Positions 1 through 14,000 of a stretch of DNA of 64,000 nt are shown here, piece after piece. Where the stretch lies: contig VXAI01000092.1 in assembly GCA_013399305.1 (NCBI GenBank), forward strand, positions 1,142,290 to 1,206,289, in the 5' to 3' direction. This DNA comes from Rostratula benghalensis (taxonomy: Eukaryota > Chordata > Aves > Charadriiformes > Rostratulidae). The translations under genes and the position numbers were made by a program. The stretch's first letter is position 1. Each line of letters starts with the position of its first letter. The notes under the pieces are model-generated. The model searched no databases and was not told where the DNA came from. It saw nothing but the letters and a program-made list of their open reading frames with translations.

Positions 1-3000
1 GCACAGCAGGAGACCCTGAAACTCTTCAGCCCAGAGGCTAGCACAGACATGGTGGCACCTGGCAGTGGTAGTGAGCAACCTCACTGAGCTGCTCTTTCTC
101 CAGCACCTGCGGGGCTTGAGGGCTCAGTCTGGATTTCAGAGGAGGGTGACTCATTCAGCAACTGTTTAAGGTGCAGTAAGTAAGTAGACTTTGAGAGGTG
201 TGCCAGGGTGTGAGGAGACCCTGCCCAGGTCAATCGGTCTCTTCTCAAGGATGGTGATGGCACATTGGAGAGAAAAGATGATGATATTTGTCATACACAA
301 CAGAAAAGTTTCTGCTCCTTCTGCCCCTTGCTGCTCACAGCCTCATGGCAAGGATGTGTGTTGAAAGCAGCAGCTCAGGCATCTCCCCTCTGAGCAGACA
401 CAAGGACCTGATAACACTGAATGGGGAATTCAGACCCCAGAGAGTGGTGGCACACATGCACCAGCTCTGGTCTCTTTGGCTCGTTCAGGTGGCCAGCAGT
501 CTGCTCAGGTTGTGGATGTCTCCACCGTGTGATGCCCAAGGCTCCACAGAGGGTCCTGCTTCTGGGTGGACTTTGTGCTTCTGGTCCTGCTTCTTCTCCC
601 TTCATTTGGGTTGAGTCTCCATCATCCCTTTTGGGATCTAGGTTTTGAAATGCATTTGTGTTGGAGAGAATGCTGTGGTGCGTTTGCAGCCCAAGATCCT
701 GTGTGCCAAGCTAGTTTGCTGGTATCCTTGCACTGTGAATAGTTTGAATTCAGTGCATTGAGCTGTTCAGGTTGGGTTTTTTTAGTAATTTCAAATGGAC
801 AGCTTAGTAATGTCACCTTCATTAGCCTGAGGTAATTTGTGGCAGAATTCTTCATTTAAAATAAAGAAAAAAGAAAAAAGGAAAAGCTGCTTTTAATAGT
901 GAAGCCTTTGCAAATAAAAGTCCATGCTGGAGCACTTTGAATGTGATTACAGTGACTCATATTTTTAATGGCTTTTTTTTTATCTAGAAAATGGCTTTTT
1001 TCCAGACAAAGTCCTACAAGGCCTCATATAACAAACAAGGGTTACTGCTCTTTTCCACACATAACATGAAAAATATCCTTGAGTGGAATGAGCTGCAGCC
1101 CATCTGCTGTAGCTTGGCCCAGCGCGCGGTGCAGCTCCCTGACCATTACGCACGGCTCTGGGTAAAGCAAACCACCTGCCTCCTGCGCGGGGTCCCGCCT
1201 CGAGCCTCCCCAGCGCTGCTCCCAGCAGGAGACCCGTCCAAACCACTGACGGGGGATGACAACCTTGGCATTCCCTTTTGCTGCATTTGTTCTTGTGCCA
1301 TTTGTTGTTCGCTCGAGCGCCCCACGGACTTGCGTCTTCTTTTCCATCTAGACTAGAGGAAGGCAGGCTGCGCCAGAGATAAATAGACTCTCACTTTCCT
1401 GCTTATTGCGCTGCCGTGCTCTCCAGCTGTGGTCAGCAAAGTCTTCATTTGGGAACCCAAAAGGGCACCCTTGAAAGTAAAGGAAAAGGAGAGAGGGAAG
1501 TCTTGGGGCAATTTTGTCAAGGAGTGATATGAACGCCACCGCCCTCCTCCCAGACCTAGGGTCTGGTGCTGCGATGCTTAACTGAGCTGAGCCTTTCATG
1601 AATCCCACTTATGTCAAACAAGTACTCACATGAATTCCAGAATTATACCGGACGTGTACTTCCCTGACACTTTACGTAGGCACTTGTAGAGCAGACAAAC
1701 TGTAATTTTGCAAAGGCTGTGCTGAGCAAAAAAATGACATTTCCCCTAGCTGCTTGCCATCATGCTCCACAGCTCTGCCAGCTGAATGACCAAAGCCAAT
1801 GCCATTACACTGAGTGCACTGAACATCCTTATGTTGCCTTCATTGTCAATGAAGGGAGACCTCCACTAATCCCACCATCACTGCTCGAAGCAGATTAGGG
1901 ACTGTCTACATAGCCCCATCCACCGCCTACACTGGGAGGGTGCAGTGGAGGTTGGAAGGGGGCAGTCATTCAAAGGATGCAGCTCTTTTCAAAACACATG
2001 GCTCTCTACGCCCTAAGCAAATCCAGGGCATGCACTGCTCCAGGGTACCTCTTAGTGGTCAAAAAATTAATGTGTAGTTCAAAAGTCTGATTTTAAATCC
2101 TTCCCCAGTCTGTACTGGAGATCACTAGCTAGGTCTTCAGGAAATGGAAGAACTGGGCTACTGGAGGAGGAGGACTTCTGCTCCACCATGACCCTGCTGC
2201 TGCAGTCCAGAGGGTGCTGTGGTGGCATGTCATCTGGCAGTCAGGACAAGATGCTTCTTTCCTCCTACATCAAAATAAAAGAATTTCAGTGCTGATATTT
2301 TGCTAAGAAATAATCTTTTCATTACTTTTTCTCTGAAGAAGTTAAACCATATTCTTAAATCAACTGAATATAAATAACCATCAGCATACTCAGAGGTAAA
2401 CACCTCTTATGAAAAAAATAATCTCAGATGGTAGAAATTCAGCAGAACGGGATTTTAGAACAAAGAAGGAAGCTGTGCTTCCACCTGTGCCCTAGACTGG
2501 GACATTTGCCTTCAACGGTGTCTTTTGGAAGAAAAACAGTATGCAAATATGCCTGATTAACTGGGTACTGTGTGGCACAGATTAACATCTCACTGATACC
2601 AGCCCTCCTACGTGTTTGCTGGTGTGCAACATGCTATGCCACTTGGTGCTCAGAGTGCATCTTTTTTTGTTTCTTTCTCAGAGACTGACGTTGTGCAACG
2701 TGCAGCGAATATCATTAGAACTGGAAAAAATACTTATTTGTTACAAGTCTTCTAATGCAAAATAAAATCACAGCTTTAAAACGTGTCATCATTAACTGTT
2801 GGCCAAAACAAATCATAGCTTAAAAATGTATCTAGTCTGGCTGGCCAAAATTCAAGCCTATGTTAATTTGTTTTGTTAAGCTAAATGGTCATTTTAAATG
2901 CACCACGCCATGAGCAGAGCTAGGCTGCAACTGGGGCTGTATGAAATAGGGTAAAACACAAACTGCAGTAAAACACTGGTTAAGATGATCTCAACATCAA

Positions 3001-3169
3001 CCTACAAGAACATAGTTGTGCTAAAAAGTGATAGGAACATTTTCTGCTCTGCAACATGCTCCAAAGTCTATTTCAGCAAATGTTGGTGCTCATAGATTGC
3101 CAAATCCACAGCGGATACCGGAGTCCTTTTGATTTCCTTAGCTGCCTAAGAACTGACAACCAGACTATT
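1..3169. other. Intergenic, no gene recognised
   Basis: Open frames here are short, overlap one another on both strands and match nothing I know. A moderately CpG-rich stretch lies at about 1110-1330, without splice or start context I could use. In human the next gene beyond POP1 is NIPAL2, which would converge from the left, but I found none of its membrane-protein motifs. An AT-rich segment near 2690-2900 looks like possible conserved non-coding DNA, an impression only. Confidence 0.6.
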
Positions 3170-3252
3170 GGGGTGAACTGGGGGGTTACTGGGAGGCACT
3201 GGAGGCACTGGGGCATACTGGGAGGGGGTCGGGGGGTTACTGGGAGGCACTG
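3170..3252 (+). repeat. G-rich minisatellite
   Basis: The 22-base GGGGGGTTACTGGGAGGCAC plus TG occurs at 3180 and again 51 bases later at 3231. Between them lie diverged GGCACTGG-type units. Seven or more runs of three to six G make G-quadruplex formation on the plus strand likely. The edges are sharp against ordinary flanking sequence. Confidence 0.8.
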
Positions 3253-4368
3253 ACCCCCTTGCCTTGAGCCAGCATTTACAACAGACCATGCTCCAGCACA
3301 GATAAGAGACAATGGTAAATCCCTGTGTGCTCATGGGTATGGCAATGTTTTGGTTCCTTTCTTCTGATCAAATTTGGGTGAAGGAGGTATAGCCATAAAA
3401 CCTGGCCTCCTACTCTCTGGAGTAACCACTTCTGTTTATGCTCCCATGTTCCCTCCATTTGCCTTTCACAGCGAGTCTTTGAAGTATTTTTCTGTTCCCT
3501 ATGATGGAAGGGGCACCAGAGCTATCAGCACTCAGCACAGCTCTGCACACATTTGTGCTTTGCATCTTCTGTTTAGAGTCTCATCATGTGTCCTTTCAGG
3601 TCAGCTCCACTCACAGCGTCTGTTGGGTTTTCAGTGGCACTTGGGCAGAGCCCGAGGGCGTGACTGCAGTACAAATAACTCTCTAAGGTAAAAGGCAGCA
3701 TGAGGTCAAGAGTAAATAGGCTTCTATATACCGTGCAAATGTGTTTCCAGCAACTGCTAGAAAGAAGCTCTGGAACAAGGCTCCCACAAGCTTCCCAGAA
3801 GAAAGAGCAGGAGCACGAAACCTAACTAGTCTTAAGATGGCGTCTGCAAAGCATATGATCGTGTTCGTCTGGAACAGCGCAGGAGCTTCTGACGTGGAGG
3901 TCTTTCCCCTGCTTATGCTCCCCAGTCTGATGTGGCTGTTTCATTCAGCCTTGGCTTCCTGCAGCTGTGAACTTCTGAGAGTACCAGAGAGCACCTCCTC
4001 TACTTACAGCAGAACTGAGAGGAAGGGAAAGGGCTTGCATTTGAGCTGAGGCTATGCAGTAGCCGAGATCATCCAGGAGCAATGTTTATACTGGAAAAGC
4101 CAACCCAGCCCTACTGCAAGAGCGGTAGTAAGGGCTCCAGCAGCACCTGAGGTGGTGTCCAGGAGACAAAAGGAGGGGAGTAAAATAATAGAAAACTGCT
4201 GAGTTTTATTAGTAGCTCTGTTGCATCTATTATGTTTCATCCGTGAGTATTAAGCACCTGGTGGAAGCCTGATGCAGCAATCTGTCATTGACTCTACAGA
4301 CAATGCACCAGGCAGATATTTTTTTGTCTTCTCAAATAAATAAAATGGTGGACACACTTTCTCCAAAG

Positions 4369-4649
4369 CAGTGTTTCTCCATGCTTTTTAATCCAAAGAT
4401 CTCTGCACCTTTTGGAGGACTAAGCTGCAGATGCTCGAGGAGTCCTAATGCAGTGGTCTTTGTGAATAAGCAATTAAAAATTAGGCTGCCCTTTGGAAGT
4501 TGTGACAATATGTGTATGTGGGTTTGAGCAGTTTTGGGGTGGGGGCAGATGGCGGGGAGAGTTGCTTTGTCTTAGAGTGATCTCACAAACCGTTCTCTGA
4601 AGTCTTTCAGACCACGAGTGCTCCCCAGAGCACAGGTTGAGAAATACTG
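4369..4649. mobile_element. Probable relic of a non-autonomous hAT DNA transposon
   Basis: The left end reads CAGTGTTTCTCCATGCTTTT and the right end, reversed, CAGTATTTCTCAACCTGTGC. Both match the hAT-Charlie/Tip100-type terminus CAGTGGTTCTCAA. The flanking octamers CTCCAAAG and TCCCAAGG agree at five of eight bases, and all differences are transitions, as a decayed 8-bp target duplication would show. There is no coding capacity. Confidence 0.55.
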
Positions 4650-7600
4650 TCCCAAGGACAAAATAACATCTGAGAGCAGAACTGCACTGTTCCCCAGAGC
4701 TGCTGAGTTCATGAGGGATTGCTCAGAGAGCAGGGGTGGTTAGACCTCTCCATTGTTCTTCACAGCTCTAACCTACAGTGAAAAAGAAAATAGCACTCTA
4801 ATTGTTGTCATAGCAAAGGAAATGTTTAAACCCTAATGCAGATGTAACCCATCTTCTTCTTCTGCAGGCATGTGTGGAAAGCCTCAGATGTAAGATCTCC
4901 TGGGTATTCCTGTGAACTAAAGTATAAAATCAGAGCCAATACATTCAATGCCTTGTACACTCTAACTGATTTTGGTGGTGATCAAAGCATGCAAGAACCG
5001 AGAGGGAGTATAGATTTTAAGAAAAGTTGCATCAGCAGTCACCAGTGTAAAAGCATGCTAAGGGAGAAAGGTAGGTGGGCTCTAGAAGAAAATAAAAGAA
5101 TGGATCCCTGAAAAGAGCCCCGTTTCCTTGTAGTTTTCTTTCATCTTCTGCGTTGAGAAGTAGCCTTTGAGAAGTAGCCTTTTAAGAGTCTGGAAACATT
5201 TTCTCAGTGAATGAGAGGTGCCTCAAAGATGAGATGTAAAAGGATAGTCTGACTAGAATAAGTAGTCTCCCACCTCATCAAATATCCTTTGAAACAGTAA
5301 TAAATGTAAATATTGAGGAATTTCCTTTTGGTACTTGCTTTTCTGTTCCTTTTGAGGAGCACTTAAGAAAGATACCTCTTTTCCCTTTGTCAATATGAAA
5401 GCAATAAAATTACAGTCATCTGAAAAATACTGGCATTAGCTCTGAAAAGGGATAATGCAGAAGCATGTCAAAGGAAAAAAAAAAAGGGGAAAATTAAATT
5501 TTTGTTACAGTCTAAGATAACTAAATTCTTCTGAGTAGCACATTGATCATCATGAATGTCAAAATTTCCAAGGGTAACCTTCACTAAGTATCTTAAAAAG
5601 TCAACCATCAACACCCACATCGTTCAGAGTCTGCAAAACAAAGCCAGTAATAAAACCGGTAGGTGTAATAATCACTGCTGTTCTCTCCCCATCGTTTGCT
5701 TTCTTTATATAAGACTAAGTGAGTGTGTGTGTCTGTAAAACAGACATAAATCTAGCAAAGAGCAGGACTTGCTTGTCTCTGCACATATCATGCATTGATG
5801 ACTCAAAAATATATCATTCTGAAATATAAAGAATTCTTCCTTTTCCCATATCAACTCCTACAGGAAGAACTTACTTTTTCCTGACCAAATCTGTCACTCT
5901 CCTCAGCCCCCCAGGGGCTAAAGGCTAAACATTTTAGGGCTAAAACATGATTAAACATAAACATTTTCATTTGGAGCAAGCATTTTCCAGCAGGTTTGGA
6001 TGGTCAGCTGTGGAGATAATTTGGCTTCTATTAAGTTATTTGCAAAGAAAAAAAAAAAGGTTGTTATAAGTGATTTCATTTTTTTTCCAAGATTACTTTC
6101 TTGATAATGTTATACAATAAAGCCCTAATAGCTGGTTTATAGGCCAGCTCCACAAGACAAACAGACCAACTACACAAGAGAAACAGTGAACAAATTGGCT
6201 TGGCCAAGGAAAACTTTCCTAAGATAATTAAAACCACTTCATGCCTGCACTGTGAGAAAGAAGACAATTTTCAAAATGTTTATCTTTGAGCTAAAATACA
6301 GGTCCCAAGACTGAGTTTGAGAAGCAGCTGAAAAATAGTTGGCCCCAGTAAGAAGCTGATGTGCAGCCGGGGGTAGGAGGGCCAGGCTGAGAGCATCATG
6401 CAGGCGGGACTGGGGCCACTGGGTCAGCTGGGCCAGTCCTGGGAGGAGGTGGGCAGGGAACTCCTTCATCTCATTTCTGTTCATCTCCATGTCTCAGAGA
6501 GGCATGTCCCCTGGTCTCGAAGGCACAACCTCCGCCAGCTATCTCACAGTCCCTCCTCATGTAAGGCCCCACATTCACCTGCATCAGCTCCTTTTGCCTC
6601 TCATCTTGTTTCTCCCTTTTAGTTCCTCCATCCTTCTGCGAGTGCAGATGACGACACAGAACCACCACACAGCTCCTCTGCCTCTTCTGCATCTTCTCCA
6701 GACTGCCTCACTATTAAGGCATCTAAAATTCCCCTGTTTGCAAACATGGTCTGCTCCTTTTGCTGCTTCTCTTCATGTTGGCTTCGTTTACATTATTTAA
6801 GCAACAATCTGTATGAAAAACTAGAGTGACAATAGAGGCTGACACAGGAAAAAGACTTTGGTCATAATTTCACTTTCAGTCCCTAACTTTAAGAAACTGC
6901 TGCCTCCTGGTTCCAGGTTTCCTGGCATTGCAGCTGTTTGCAGCTTGGTAGTTTTGTTTATTTTGGAACATTTCTTTCTCAAGAAGAAAGGAAGCAAAGT
7001 TCAGCCATTACCATGTGAGTGGGAAGTGAAGAAAAAATCGTCTCCTCATTATAAATGTATACTCAGACCTTTTCCCTGCCTTCTCCCACCCGCCAAGCAA
7101 GACTTCACAGCAAAAGGCAGTCGCAGGCAGTTACATTTGCTGTGGAAATATGTTCACTGATTGCAGCATGGGGCTGGGTCCCAGGGGAAATTGTTGTTGT
7201 TGACTTGACAGTTACAAGGATTTGGAAATCACCTAATGAGCACGTGGGGTGGCATATTACTGTCTTGCTTGCTCATTAAAACTGCACCTGGTGCATTTCT
7301 GTGCAGCAGCCAACCATGTGCAGGACTCCCAGCTCCAGAAGTAAATTGCCCAAGGAAGCCAAGGGTCTGGAGAGAAGGACAAATCCCATGCTCGGTTCAA
7401 GCTCCTGTGAAACTCCACAGTAGTGCTGGCTGCTGTAAGCCCCAGTCTGGTGTCTTTGGCCATCTGTTGGCTGTAGATGAGGGCTTTGACAAAGCTTTCA
7501 GGCCAGCTCCTGCTTACTGTAACTGCTGCTCCCACCTTGCAGACGCTGTTGGGCTACAACAAATGCAGTGTGCTCCAAAAATGCAGACAAGCTGGACATC

Positions 7601-10558
7601 TAACTAGAGGATTTCTCTGAGGACTAGGCAATAATAGTGCCCCATAAACAATGCATGGATACAGTGAATGCTGGCCACTATTCTTCAGAGAAACCTGCAG
7701 AGAAGAGTGACATCTTTGGACAAGGATCATCTGTTACTCATGTCTCTTATTTTTGTTTGGCTGAGACTAGCATCTCTTCTTAATAAATACCTGATCTGTC
7801 TTCTCTGCATTTTGTGCTACTAAATGGCTTTGTTGAGCCAGGAGATGGCACAGAAGATCTCGTGCACAGCCTCTGAGACATCACGACAGCTGTAACAGGA
7901 ATATCATGTAGCATCTGGGGGAAAAAGATGAAAACACCACACTTAGGAGAAAAAATGGTAAGAAAAGGCTTCAGACCCAGTGGGAAGAGTTTCTAAGGCT
8001 GAGAACCATGTGTTGGGCATCTTCCAACACTGAAAGACTACTAAACTTACAAAAGACATGCAACATCAGATAACGTTGGTGATGCATCGTTATCCCATCT
8101 CCAACCTCAACCAGGTGGTGCCAGTAAAGGACAGGAACACCTGTATCCAGTAACTGCATGTTGGGTGAAAGTGTTCGTGGTCTCCTTATCAAGAGTCAAG
8201 ACTTCTAGGAACACATTCTTCTAGGCTGAACATGGCATTCTCTCATTGAAACAACAACAACAAAAAAGCAGAGGGGGAGGAAGCACCACCAAATTGTGAG
8301 GGTAAACAGCAAGACAACGTCTTCAAATGCTTATGAGCTTACTATGGACAAGTTAACATTGCACTGAAACTGGATTTAAGCCTTGAAGACACTTGACACA
8401 TAAGTAAGCTTGCACACATCCAAAGTTAAGAGGCAACCCTGTTTGGTGAATGATTAGCAGCTACGGCTTGGGTAGATTCATTACAGCTGCAGCAGTTCTG
8501 CAGCATTTACTTGCACAGAGAGGGCAGAACGCAATTATGAAGTTGGTAATTTCAGCAGTATGTTAGAGGTCTGTAGCAGTCGGGAAAGGGCCAAAAGGAT
8601 GGTGGCAGATAGTGGGGAAAAGGTCATGAGAAAAAAAATGAGGGAAGTAAATTGTATTAGCAGAAAAAGAGGGCATGACCCTACAATTTGGCAAAGTTAC
8701 AGAAATGTTAACCTTTGGAAATGCTATTAGTTCATTGCTGCTGGAAAGTTGGCTGGAAAGGCAAGACTTGGGACTGACTCAGTTCTAGGGTTTCTGCTGC
8801 ACTAAGCACAGTAACACATGAACACACCTCCCCGCTCGGATGCATGCTCGTAAGGAACAGTCACTAAATACTGTGTTATTCCTAATATTTTGCTACCCTA
8901 GGCAACCAACCACCGACTCTGCTCGTCATGACACAGCCTGGAAGAAGTAGATAGTCTAGAATCAATTTGCTACTCCAGTTGAGTTTGATTTTATGATCTT
9001 AACACTTGTCATTTTGGGAAGGAACAAAACATTCACTGTTCCCAGGGTATGTAATGCTACTGGGAAGCCATAAATTTTAATTCAGTGCTTTATTTCCCTC
9101 ACGCAGAGATGTTGTTCATATGTGCTGTCACAGTTGGGGGTTCCTCGTTTGTTTTTTTTCTTTTGGTTGCTTGTCCCGTCATTAAGTTGAAACATGCTCA
9201 GAAGCATGACAGCTTTTGTTTCTATCAATGATGGATGTTATAGTGAGAGTTTTGGTCTGATTTCCTTGGACCAGGAATTGTTTCACATGAGTTTTTCTAC
9301 TGGACGAGCTGGCACTCCTCACTCCTCCTGGCTCCCTCTCCAAGCTCTGCCAATCACTATTTTTCTTCCTTCAGCAACCGGCTTGAATTTGAAGTGGTAG
9401 GAAACAGAGATGGATGGCTTTATTCTTTAGAGGAAAGGAATCAATTGAGAGTGCATGCTGGTGCCTAAGAGACTTAGGGGAGAGAAATGCCCTGCAAGTT
9501 TATCCAAGGGTATTTCAGGCTTGAAAGTGGAAACAGAAGACTTCATTAAAAATATTTCTATTTTTTAATTTAAATTTCTATTTTAATTTATTGGAAGACC
9601 ATGCTCCTATAGATTTTTTTCTGTAAGATATATTGCTTAATATTTGGTAAAAAAATACCTGGACGTCTAAAGGATCAGATAAAGTGTCTGTTTTTCATTC
9701 TTCCCCCTAGTATTTTCAACTTCAAAAATTTTTACCATGACAAAAAACCTGAAGGTACATACAGAGAAATATCCAATTAATTGAAGGGTGCTTACTGCAG
9801 CCTACAAAAGAAGATATCTGATAACCTAAAGGAAATAAATTTTAATGATAGTAATCAAAGCTCAAAGGGGAATCTTTTAGTCTTTTTTATAATTTTATGT
9901 TTTGGGATAAAAGTGTATCCTGTCTGTGGGGTCAGAAATTCTGTTCAGCTCCTCTTTGAGAAGTAGACTCAGACTTCAGCTAGGAGGCTGGCTGAAGTTT
10001 TAATATCTTTCAATACTCAGTAGTCTTAACGTTTTGAGGACTGAAAAGGAAGGAATAGATACTGCAACTTGTATCAAATATAGGTCCCCATAGTCTAAGT
10101 TATAGTCTTGAAAATATGCAAATTAATTTTACAAATGGATCTGGATAAGAATCAGTTTTTACTCCTCATCAATTTAATGACCTTGCAGATAGAAGAGGTC
10201 ATCTCTCTTGCTTCTTAATAAACCCTGAAATCTAGCTGATATGTGGAGTTCACTGTTTTCAGTGGTGAAAAGGAAGTTATTATTTTTGGTAGGGTGTTTT
10301 GTTCCCATCCCTGAAGACCACATGAAACCTGGCTACTGTCCTGGGAATTCTAGTTCAAGTTATTGTCTCTGTAGTCCCTTGAGTTAACGTAATAGCCTGG
10401 GATCTTGTCTGTAGAAAACATTTGGAGAAAAATGAATTTATGTTGTATTTCCTGCATATTTTTGATAGCTGCTTGGCCAGACTAACAGCATCCCTCCTTG
10501 TACTGTGGGACAGTAATCTTTCAGCTTTTGACAGCCTTTAACAGAAGGAAATATGAAT

Positions 10559-10592
10559 TAAAAAAAAAAAAAAAACAAAAAAAAAAAACCCC
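10559..10592 (+). repeat. Poly(A) tract ending in CCCC
   Basis: A15-C-A12 followed by CCCC. It is a simple repeat in the left intergenic region; no element body precedes it. Confidence 0.75.
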
Positions 10593-11049
10593 ACAGTATT
10601 TCAAAACGAAGGCCAAGATTTACTCAGAATAAAACCAAAGTGGAATTTGAAACAGATACAGCATAAATATGGCCTTTCCCTCTTCTGTGGTCTCTACTGC
10701 ACTGGAACAGGAAAGTTATCAAAAAATAAATGGCTCCACACCAAACAGCAAGGGCACTGGGTACAAACTCATGAGGGGAGCTCAGCAGAGAACCTCATGG
10801 AAGGATGTGATGGGAACCAGAGCAGGGGCTGTGGACCCAAACACCCCATGTTTGGGGGCTGAGATCCCCTTTGGGGTGCTGCCCAGGTGCACGGTGCTGG
10901 ATCAAAATGCTTAGCTCTTATAAAAACCAAGCATTTTAGCTAGTGGGAGAGATCTGTCATTTGAGACATATGCTAATGCTGTGGACTTACTACTTCTAAT
11001 TCTTCATTTGATGTGCTGTAATGCACATGTTAACGTGTGTATGCTATAG

Positions 11050-11098
11050 AAAATAATTCCAATCCCTGATATTCTGTGATTCTGTGTAATTCTGTGAC
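11050..11098 (+). mobile_element. Probable CR1 3' terminal remnant
   Basis: AATTCCAATCCCTGATATTC followed by three ATTCTGTG-like octamers resembles the last bases and terminal microsatellite of a CR1 element in plus orientation. Little else of the element can be recognised upstream. Confidence 0.5.
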
Positions 11099-14000
11099 TA
11101 CAGCACTACAATTAAAAAACTTAACTGCTCTAAAATCATAAGAAACGAAATAGAAAGAAAAAAAACAAACCAGCAAATGGATGATTTCTACTCTTTACAC
11201 AGCAGACTCCCAAGAATCAGGTTTAGCGCTCATTCAGAGACAGAGCGAAAGACTGTGTCACTGGTGGCACGTGTATCTATCTATTTCCTCACTGTCCTGT
11301 GTTTGTACAAGCCTTGGAAAAAATCCAGGTGGGAACTAAATCCATCTTTCTAACCCTGTAAAGGATGCCTGGGGCACTGCAGGTGGGCCAGAAAACAACA
11401 CTTGTGGCATCTTTCTGCTTGTTTAAAAATGAGAATGATGGCACACGTTCCCTAAACATTATCTTGGTGGGGGATTTTAATGCCATTTTGCTCTGTATAA
11501 TGGAGACGCCTTTCCCAGGACTTCTGTTTTTCTCATGTGATCTATTTTACTGCATCTGCCACATCAATAGGCTGCAAGGGTGCTTTCCACCAAGAAAAAG
11601 GAGCTGAACTTAAGGTATTTTTATAAGTTAAAATATTGTATACTACTCAAATTACCTTTCTAAATAAAGACAAAACTCAAGTTTCAAACCATAGAGCTTT
11701 TACCAGGAGAGACTAAAAACATCTCTGGCTTTGGAGGTTTTGATTCTGAAGTTGTGCCAAGCCTCCTCTGCTCCTCAGGCAATCACAGAATATCATTTGG
11801 TCCAAGAGAAGCAGCAATTTAAGCGTATGTTCATCAGGAAGGCTCTTGCCACGTGTGTCAGGCCCACATGCAGATGGTAGCACAGCAACTTCTTGTACTA
11901 TTAGTACAAGACCAGTGTGTTGTCCAACAAACAGGAGTTGATTGCACATGACGTGAGAAACCAGCCTTCAGGCAGGGAATTGCCATTTTCAGGACATTTC
12001 TGGTATTGTTGGACAACTTAAAGTGGAGTAAAAATAGCCTTCTGCAGGCTACTAAGCTAGGAAAAAGAAGGGTTTTTTCTGTTTTTTCCTTTTTTCTTTT
12101 TGGAAAATGGAACCGGAATGCCTGGACTGGGATTTCTGTTAGACTCAGCCTTACTTCTCCAACATCAAAGGACTCCAGAGATTCACCACCAGCCGGGGAA
12201 GGATGGGCTTCTATGGATTTCCATGGGGATCTGCTGTCACATTGCTCCAGGAGCAGTTTCAATAGAGGTCTCAGTGGCAGCTGCTGGAGGCGCACACCCA
12301 GGATGGGCACTGCCCTGGAAACCTCCTCCCTTGCCAGGATCAGGCTTGGAGAGACTTTCAGGGCTGTGCAAATGTGTAGTTTTGGGGTCGCCTCTTTAGA
12401 ATTTCTGCCACTTTGTGCTACCTGTAGGCATAAAAATAAATTCTAAAAGACACTAATAAAACTATAGCTTTTCAGTTTGGTTGGTTTTTTTTTTTTAATT
12501 ACTCTAGGGTTTATGAATCATTAATGCCTCAAAATACAGTAGCTCAGGGAAAGTACCAAGAGAAACTAAATTAATTCTATATTAGTACTTTTCCTAGCCT
12601 GTTATTTTATTCATGCGCTAATGTTTATTTCCTTCTGCTTCTGTTTGAAAAGAGAAGTTTTTAGATGATTTCATACCTTTGTGTCATTTTATTTGGAGTC
12701 TCCTTGATATATTTGCCAACTAATTTCCAAGAATTATTGCATTGTGAAAATATTCAGAAAACCTGGATGCAACTGATTCCTGTAAAATATTTTGTCTTAT
12801 ATATAAAAGAAATCCTTTAATACCCGCTGGCGTGTATCAAAACCACTCCCACATGCATATATTTAAAAATGATTAAAAAGAATTAAAAATTGCTGTTTTA
12901 ACCAACTGCCAATCTGTAAAGTGTATTTTTAATTGCAGATTTATGGTTTCTTCTTCTTCTGTGCATGTACTCTGGCTTTTTTTTTGAGTGCTAAGGAAAA
13001 GTAACAGACTGATGTGTGTGGTCCCTCTTTCTCACCCAATCCAACCCATTCTGAGCAACTCATTTAGCATGTGGGTGAAACTGCCTTGGGTCACAACTGG
13101 TCCAACTCCAGTAAGAGTTTTCAGAAGTACATGTGCAGTATTTATAATTAATTACAAGGCTTTGTCACTAGAGCCACACTTAAAACAACTGGGGTGTCTC
13201 AAGTGGGGAGGAGGAGACGGCAGCTTATTTCTGAAGTGGCATTTAAACTCCTTTTTGAGTGCTAAAGCTCTAACTAATTCCAGTTTTACCTGTTGAAGTT
13301 TGCTTTCACTTCATCTTTTTGCTAAAAGACAAGAGAAGAAAAGAGCTTTTTTAATATTAACCAATGAAAAAAAGAACAAAACCAGAAATTAAAAGAAGTG
13401 AGGTGCGAGAGTGAGCCCTGACGGGCACATGGGTTTACAGATGCATGAGCTCTCCCATCTGTCACAACCATTGCATATTTTTTTTTTTAAATAAAATGCT
13501 TTCTGAGCTAAGAAACAGGATGCTGAGAGAAGGACTGTGCTGAAACAAACAGCCTTTCTCATCCTGACTACTTATTTGATCTTCCTGAAATGAAATACTG
13601 AATTGCACCATACTTTCTAGAAATTACAGTAAATCCTCGCATATTTGGATCATGAAATTTGAGCCGCTCACTTCCATCAGACTGCTTTTTCATTCTCTGC
13701 TTTATTTGCTGCTGTGTCCTGGATGTCTTTTCGATTTCTGTTTCTTAAGACTTGGGCTTAGCTGTGCAAGGCTGTCAGATTAGCAGCACTGCTGCAAGTC
13801 CACGATGAAAAGACAGATAAAGTGGGTCAAGTAAGCTGATGCTGGTACATGTTATGTACATCTTGGAGTGTCTAAAAATGTATAGAAATAAATCATTCTG
13901 TGTGGGCATTTTTCCTACTATGGAAGAAACTGTGTTTCTTTACAGAGTGACCCAATGCAATAAATGAAAGCTGTGTTTCGTGTCTTCTGTTCTTTTGCTA

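Noticed and set aside
6398..7607. Clustered open frames of 70-120 codons on both strands.
   Set aside because: They match no family, overlap each other and lack splice or start context.
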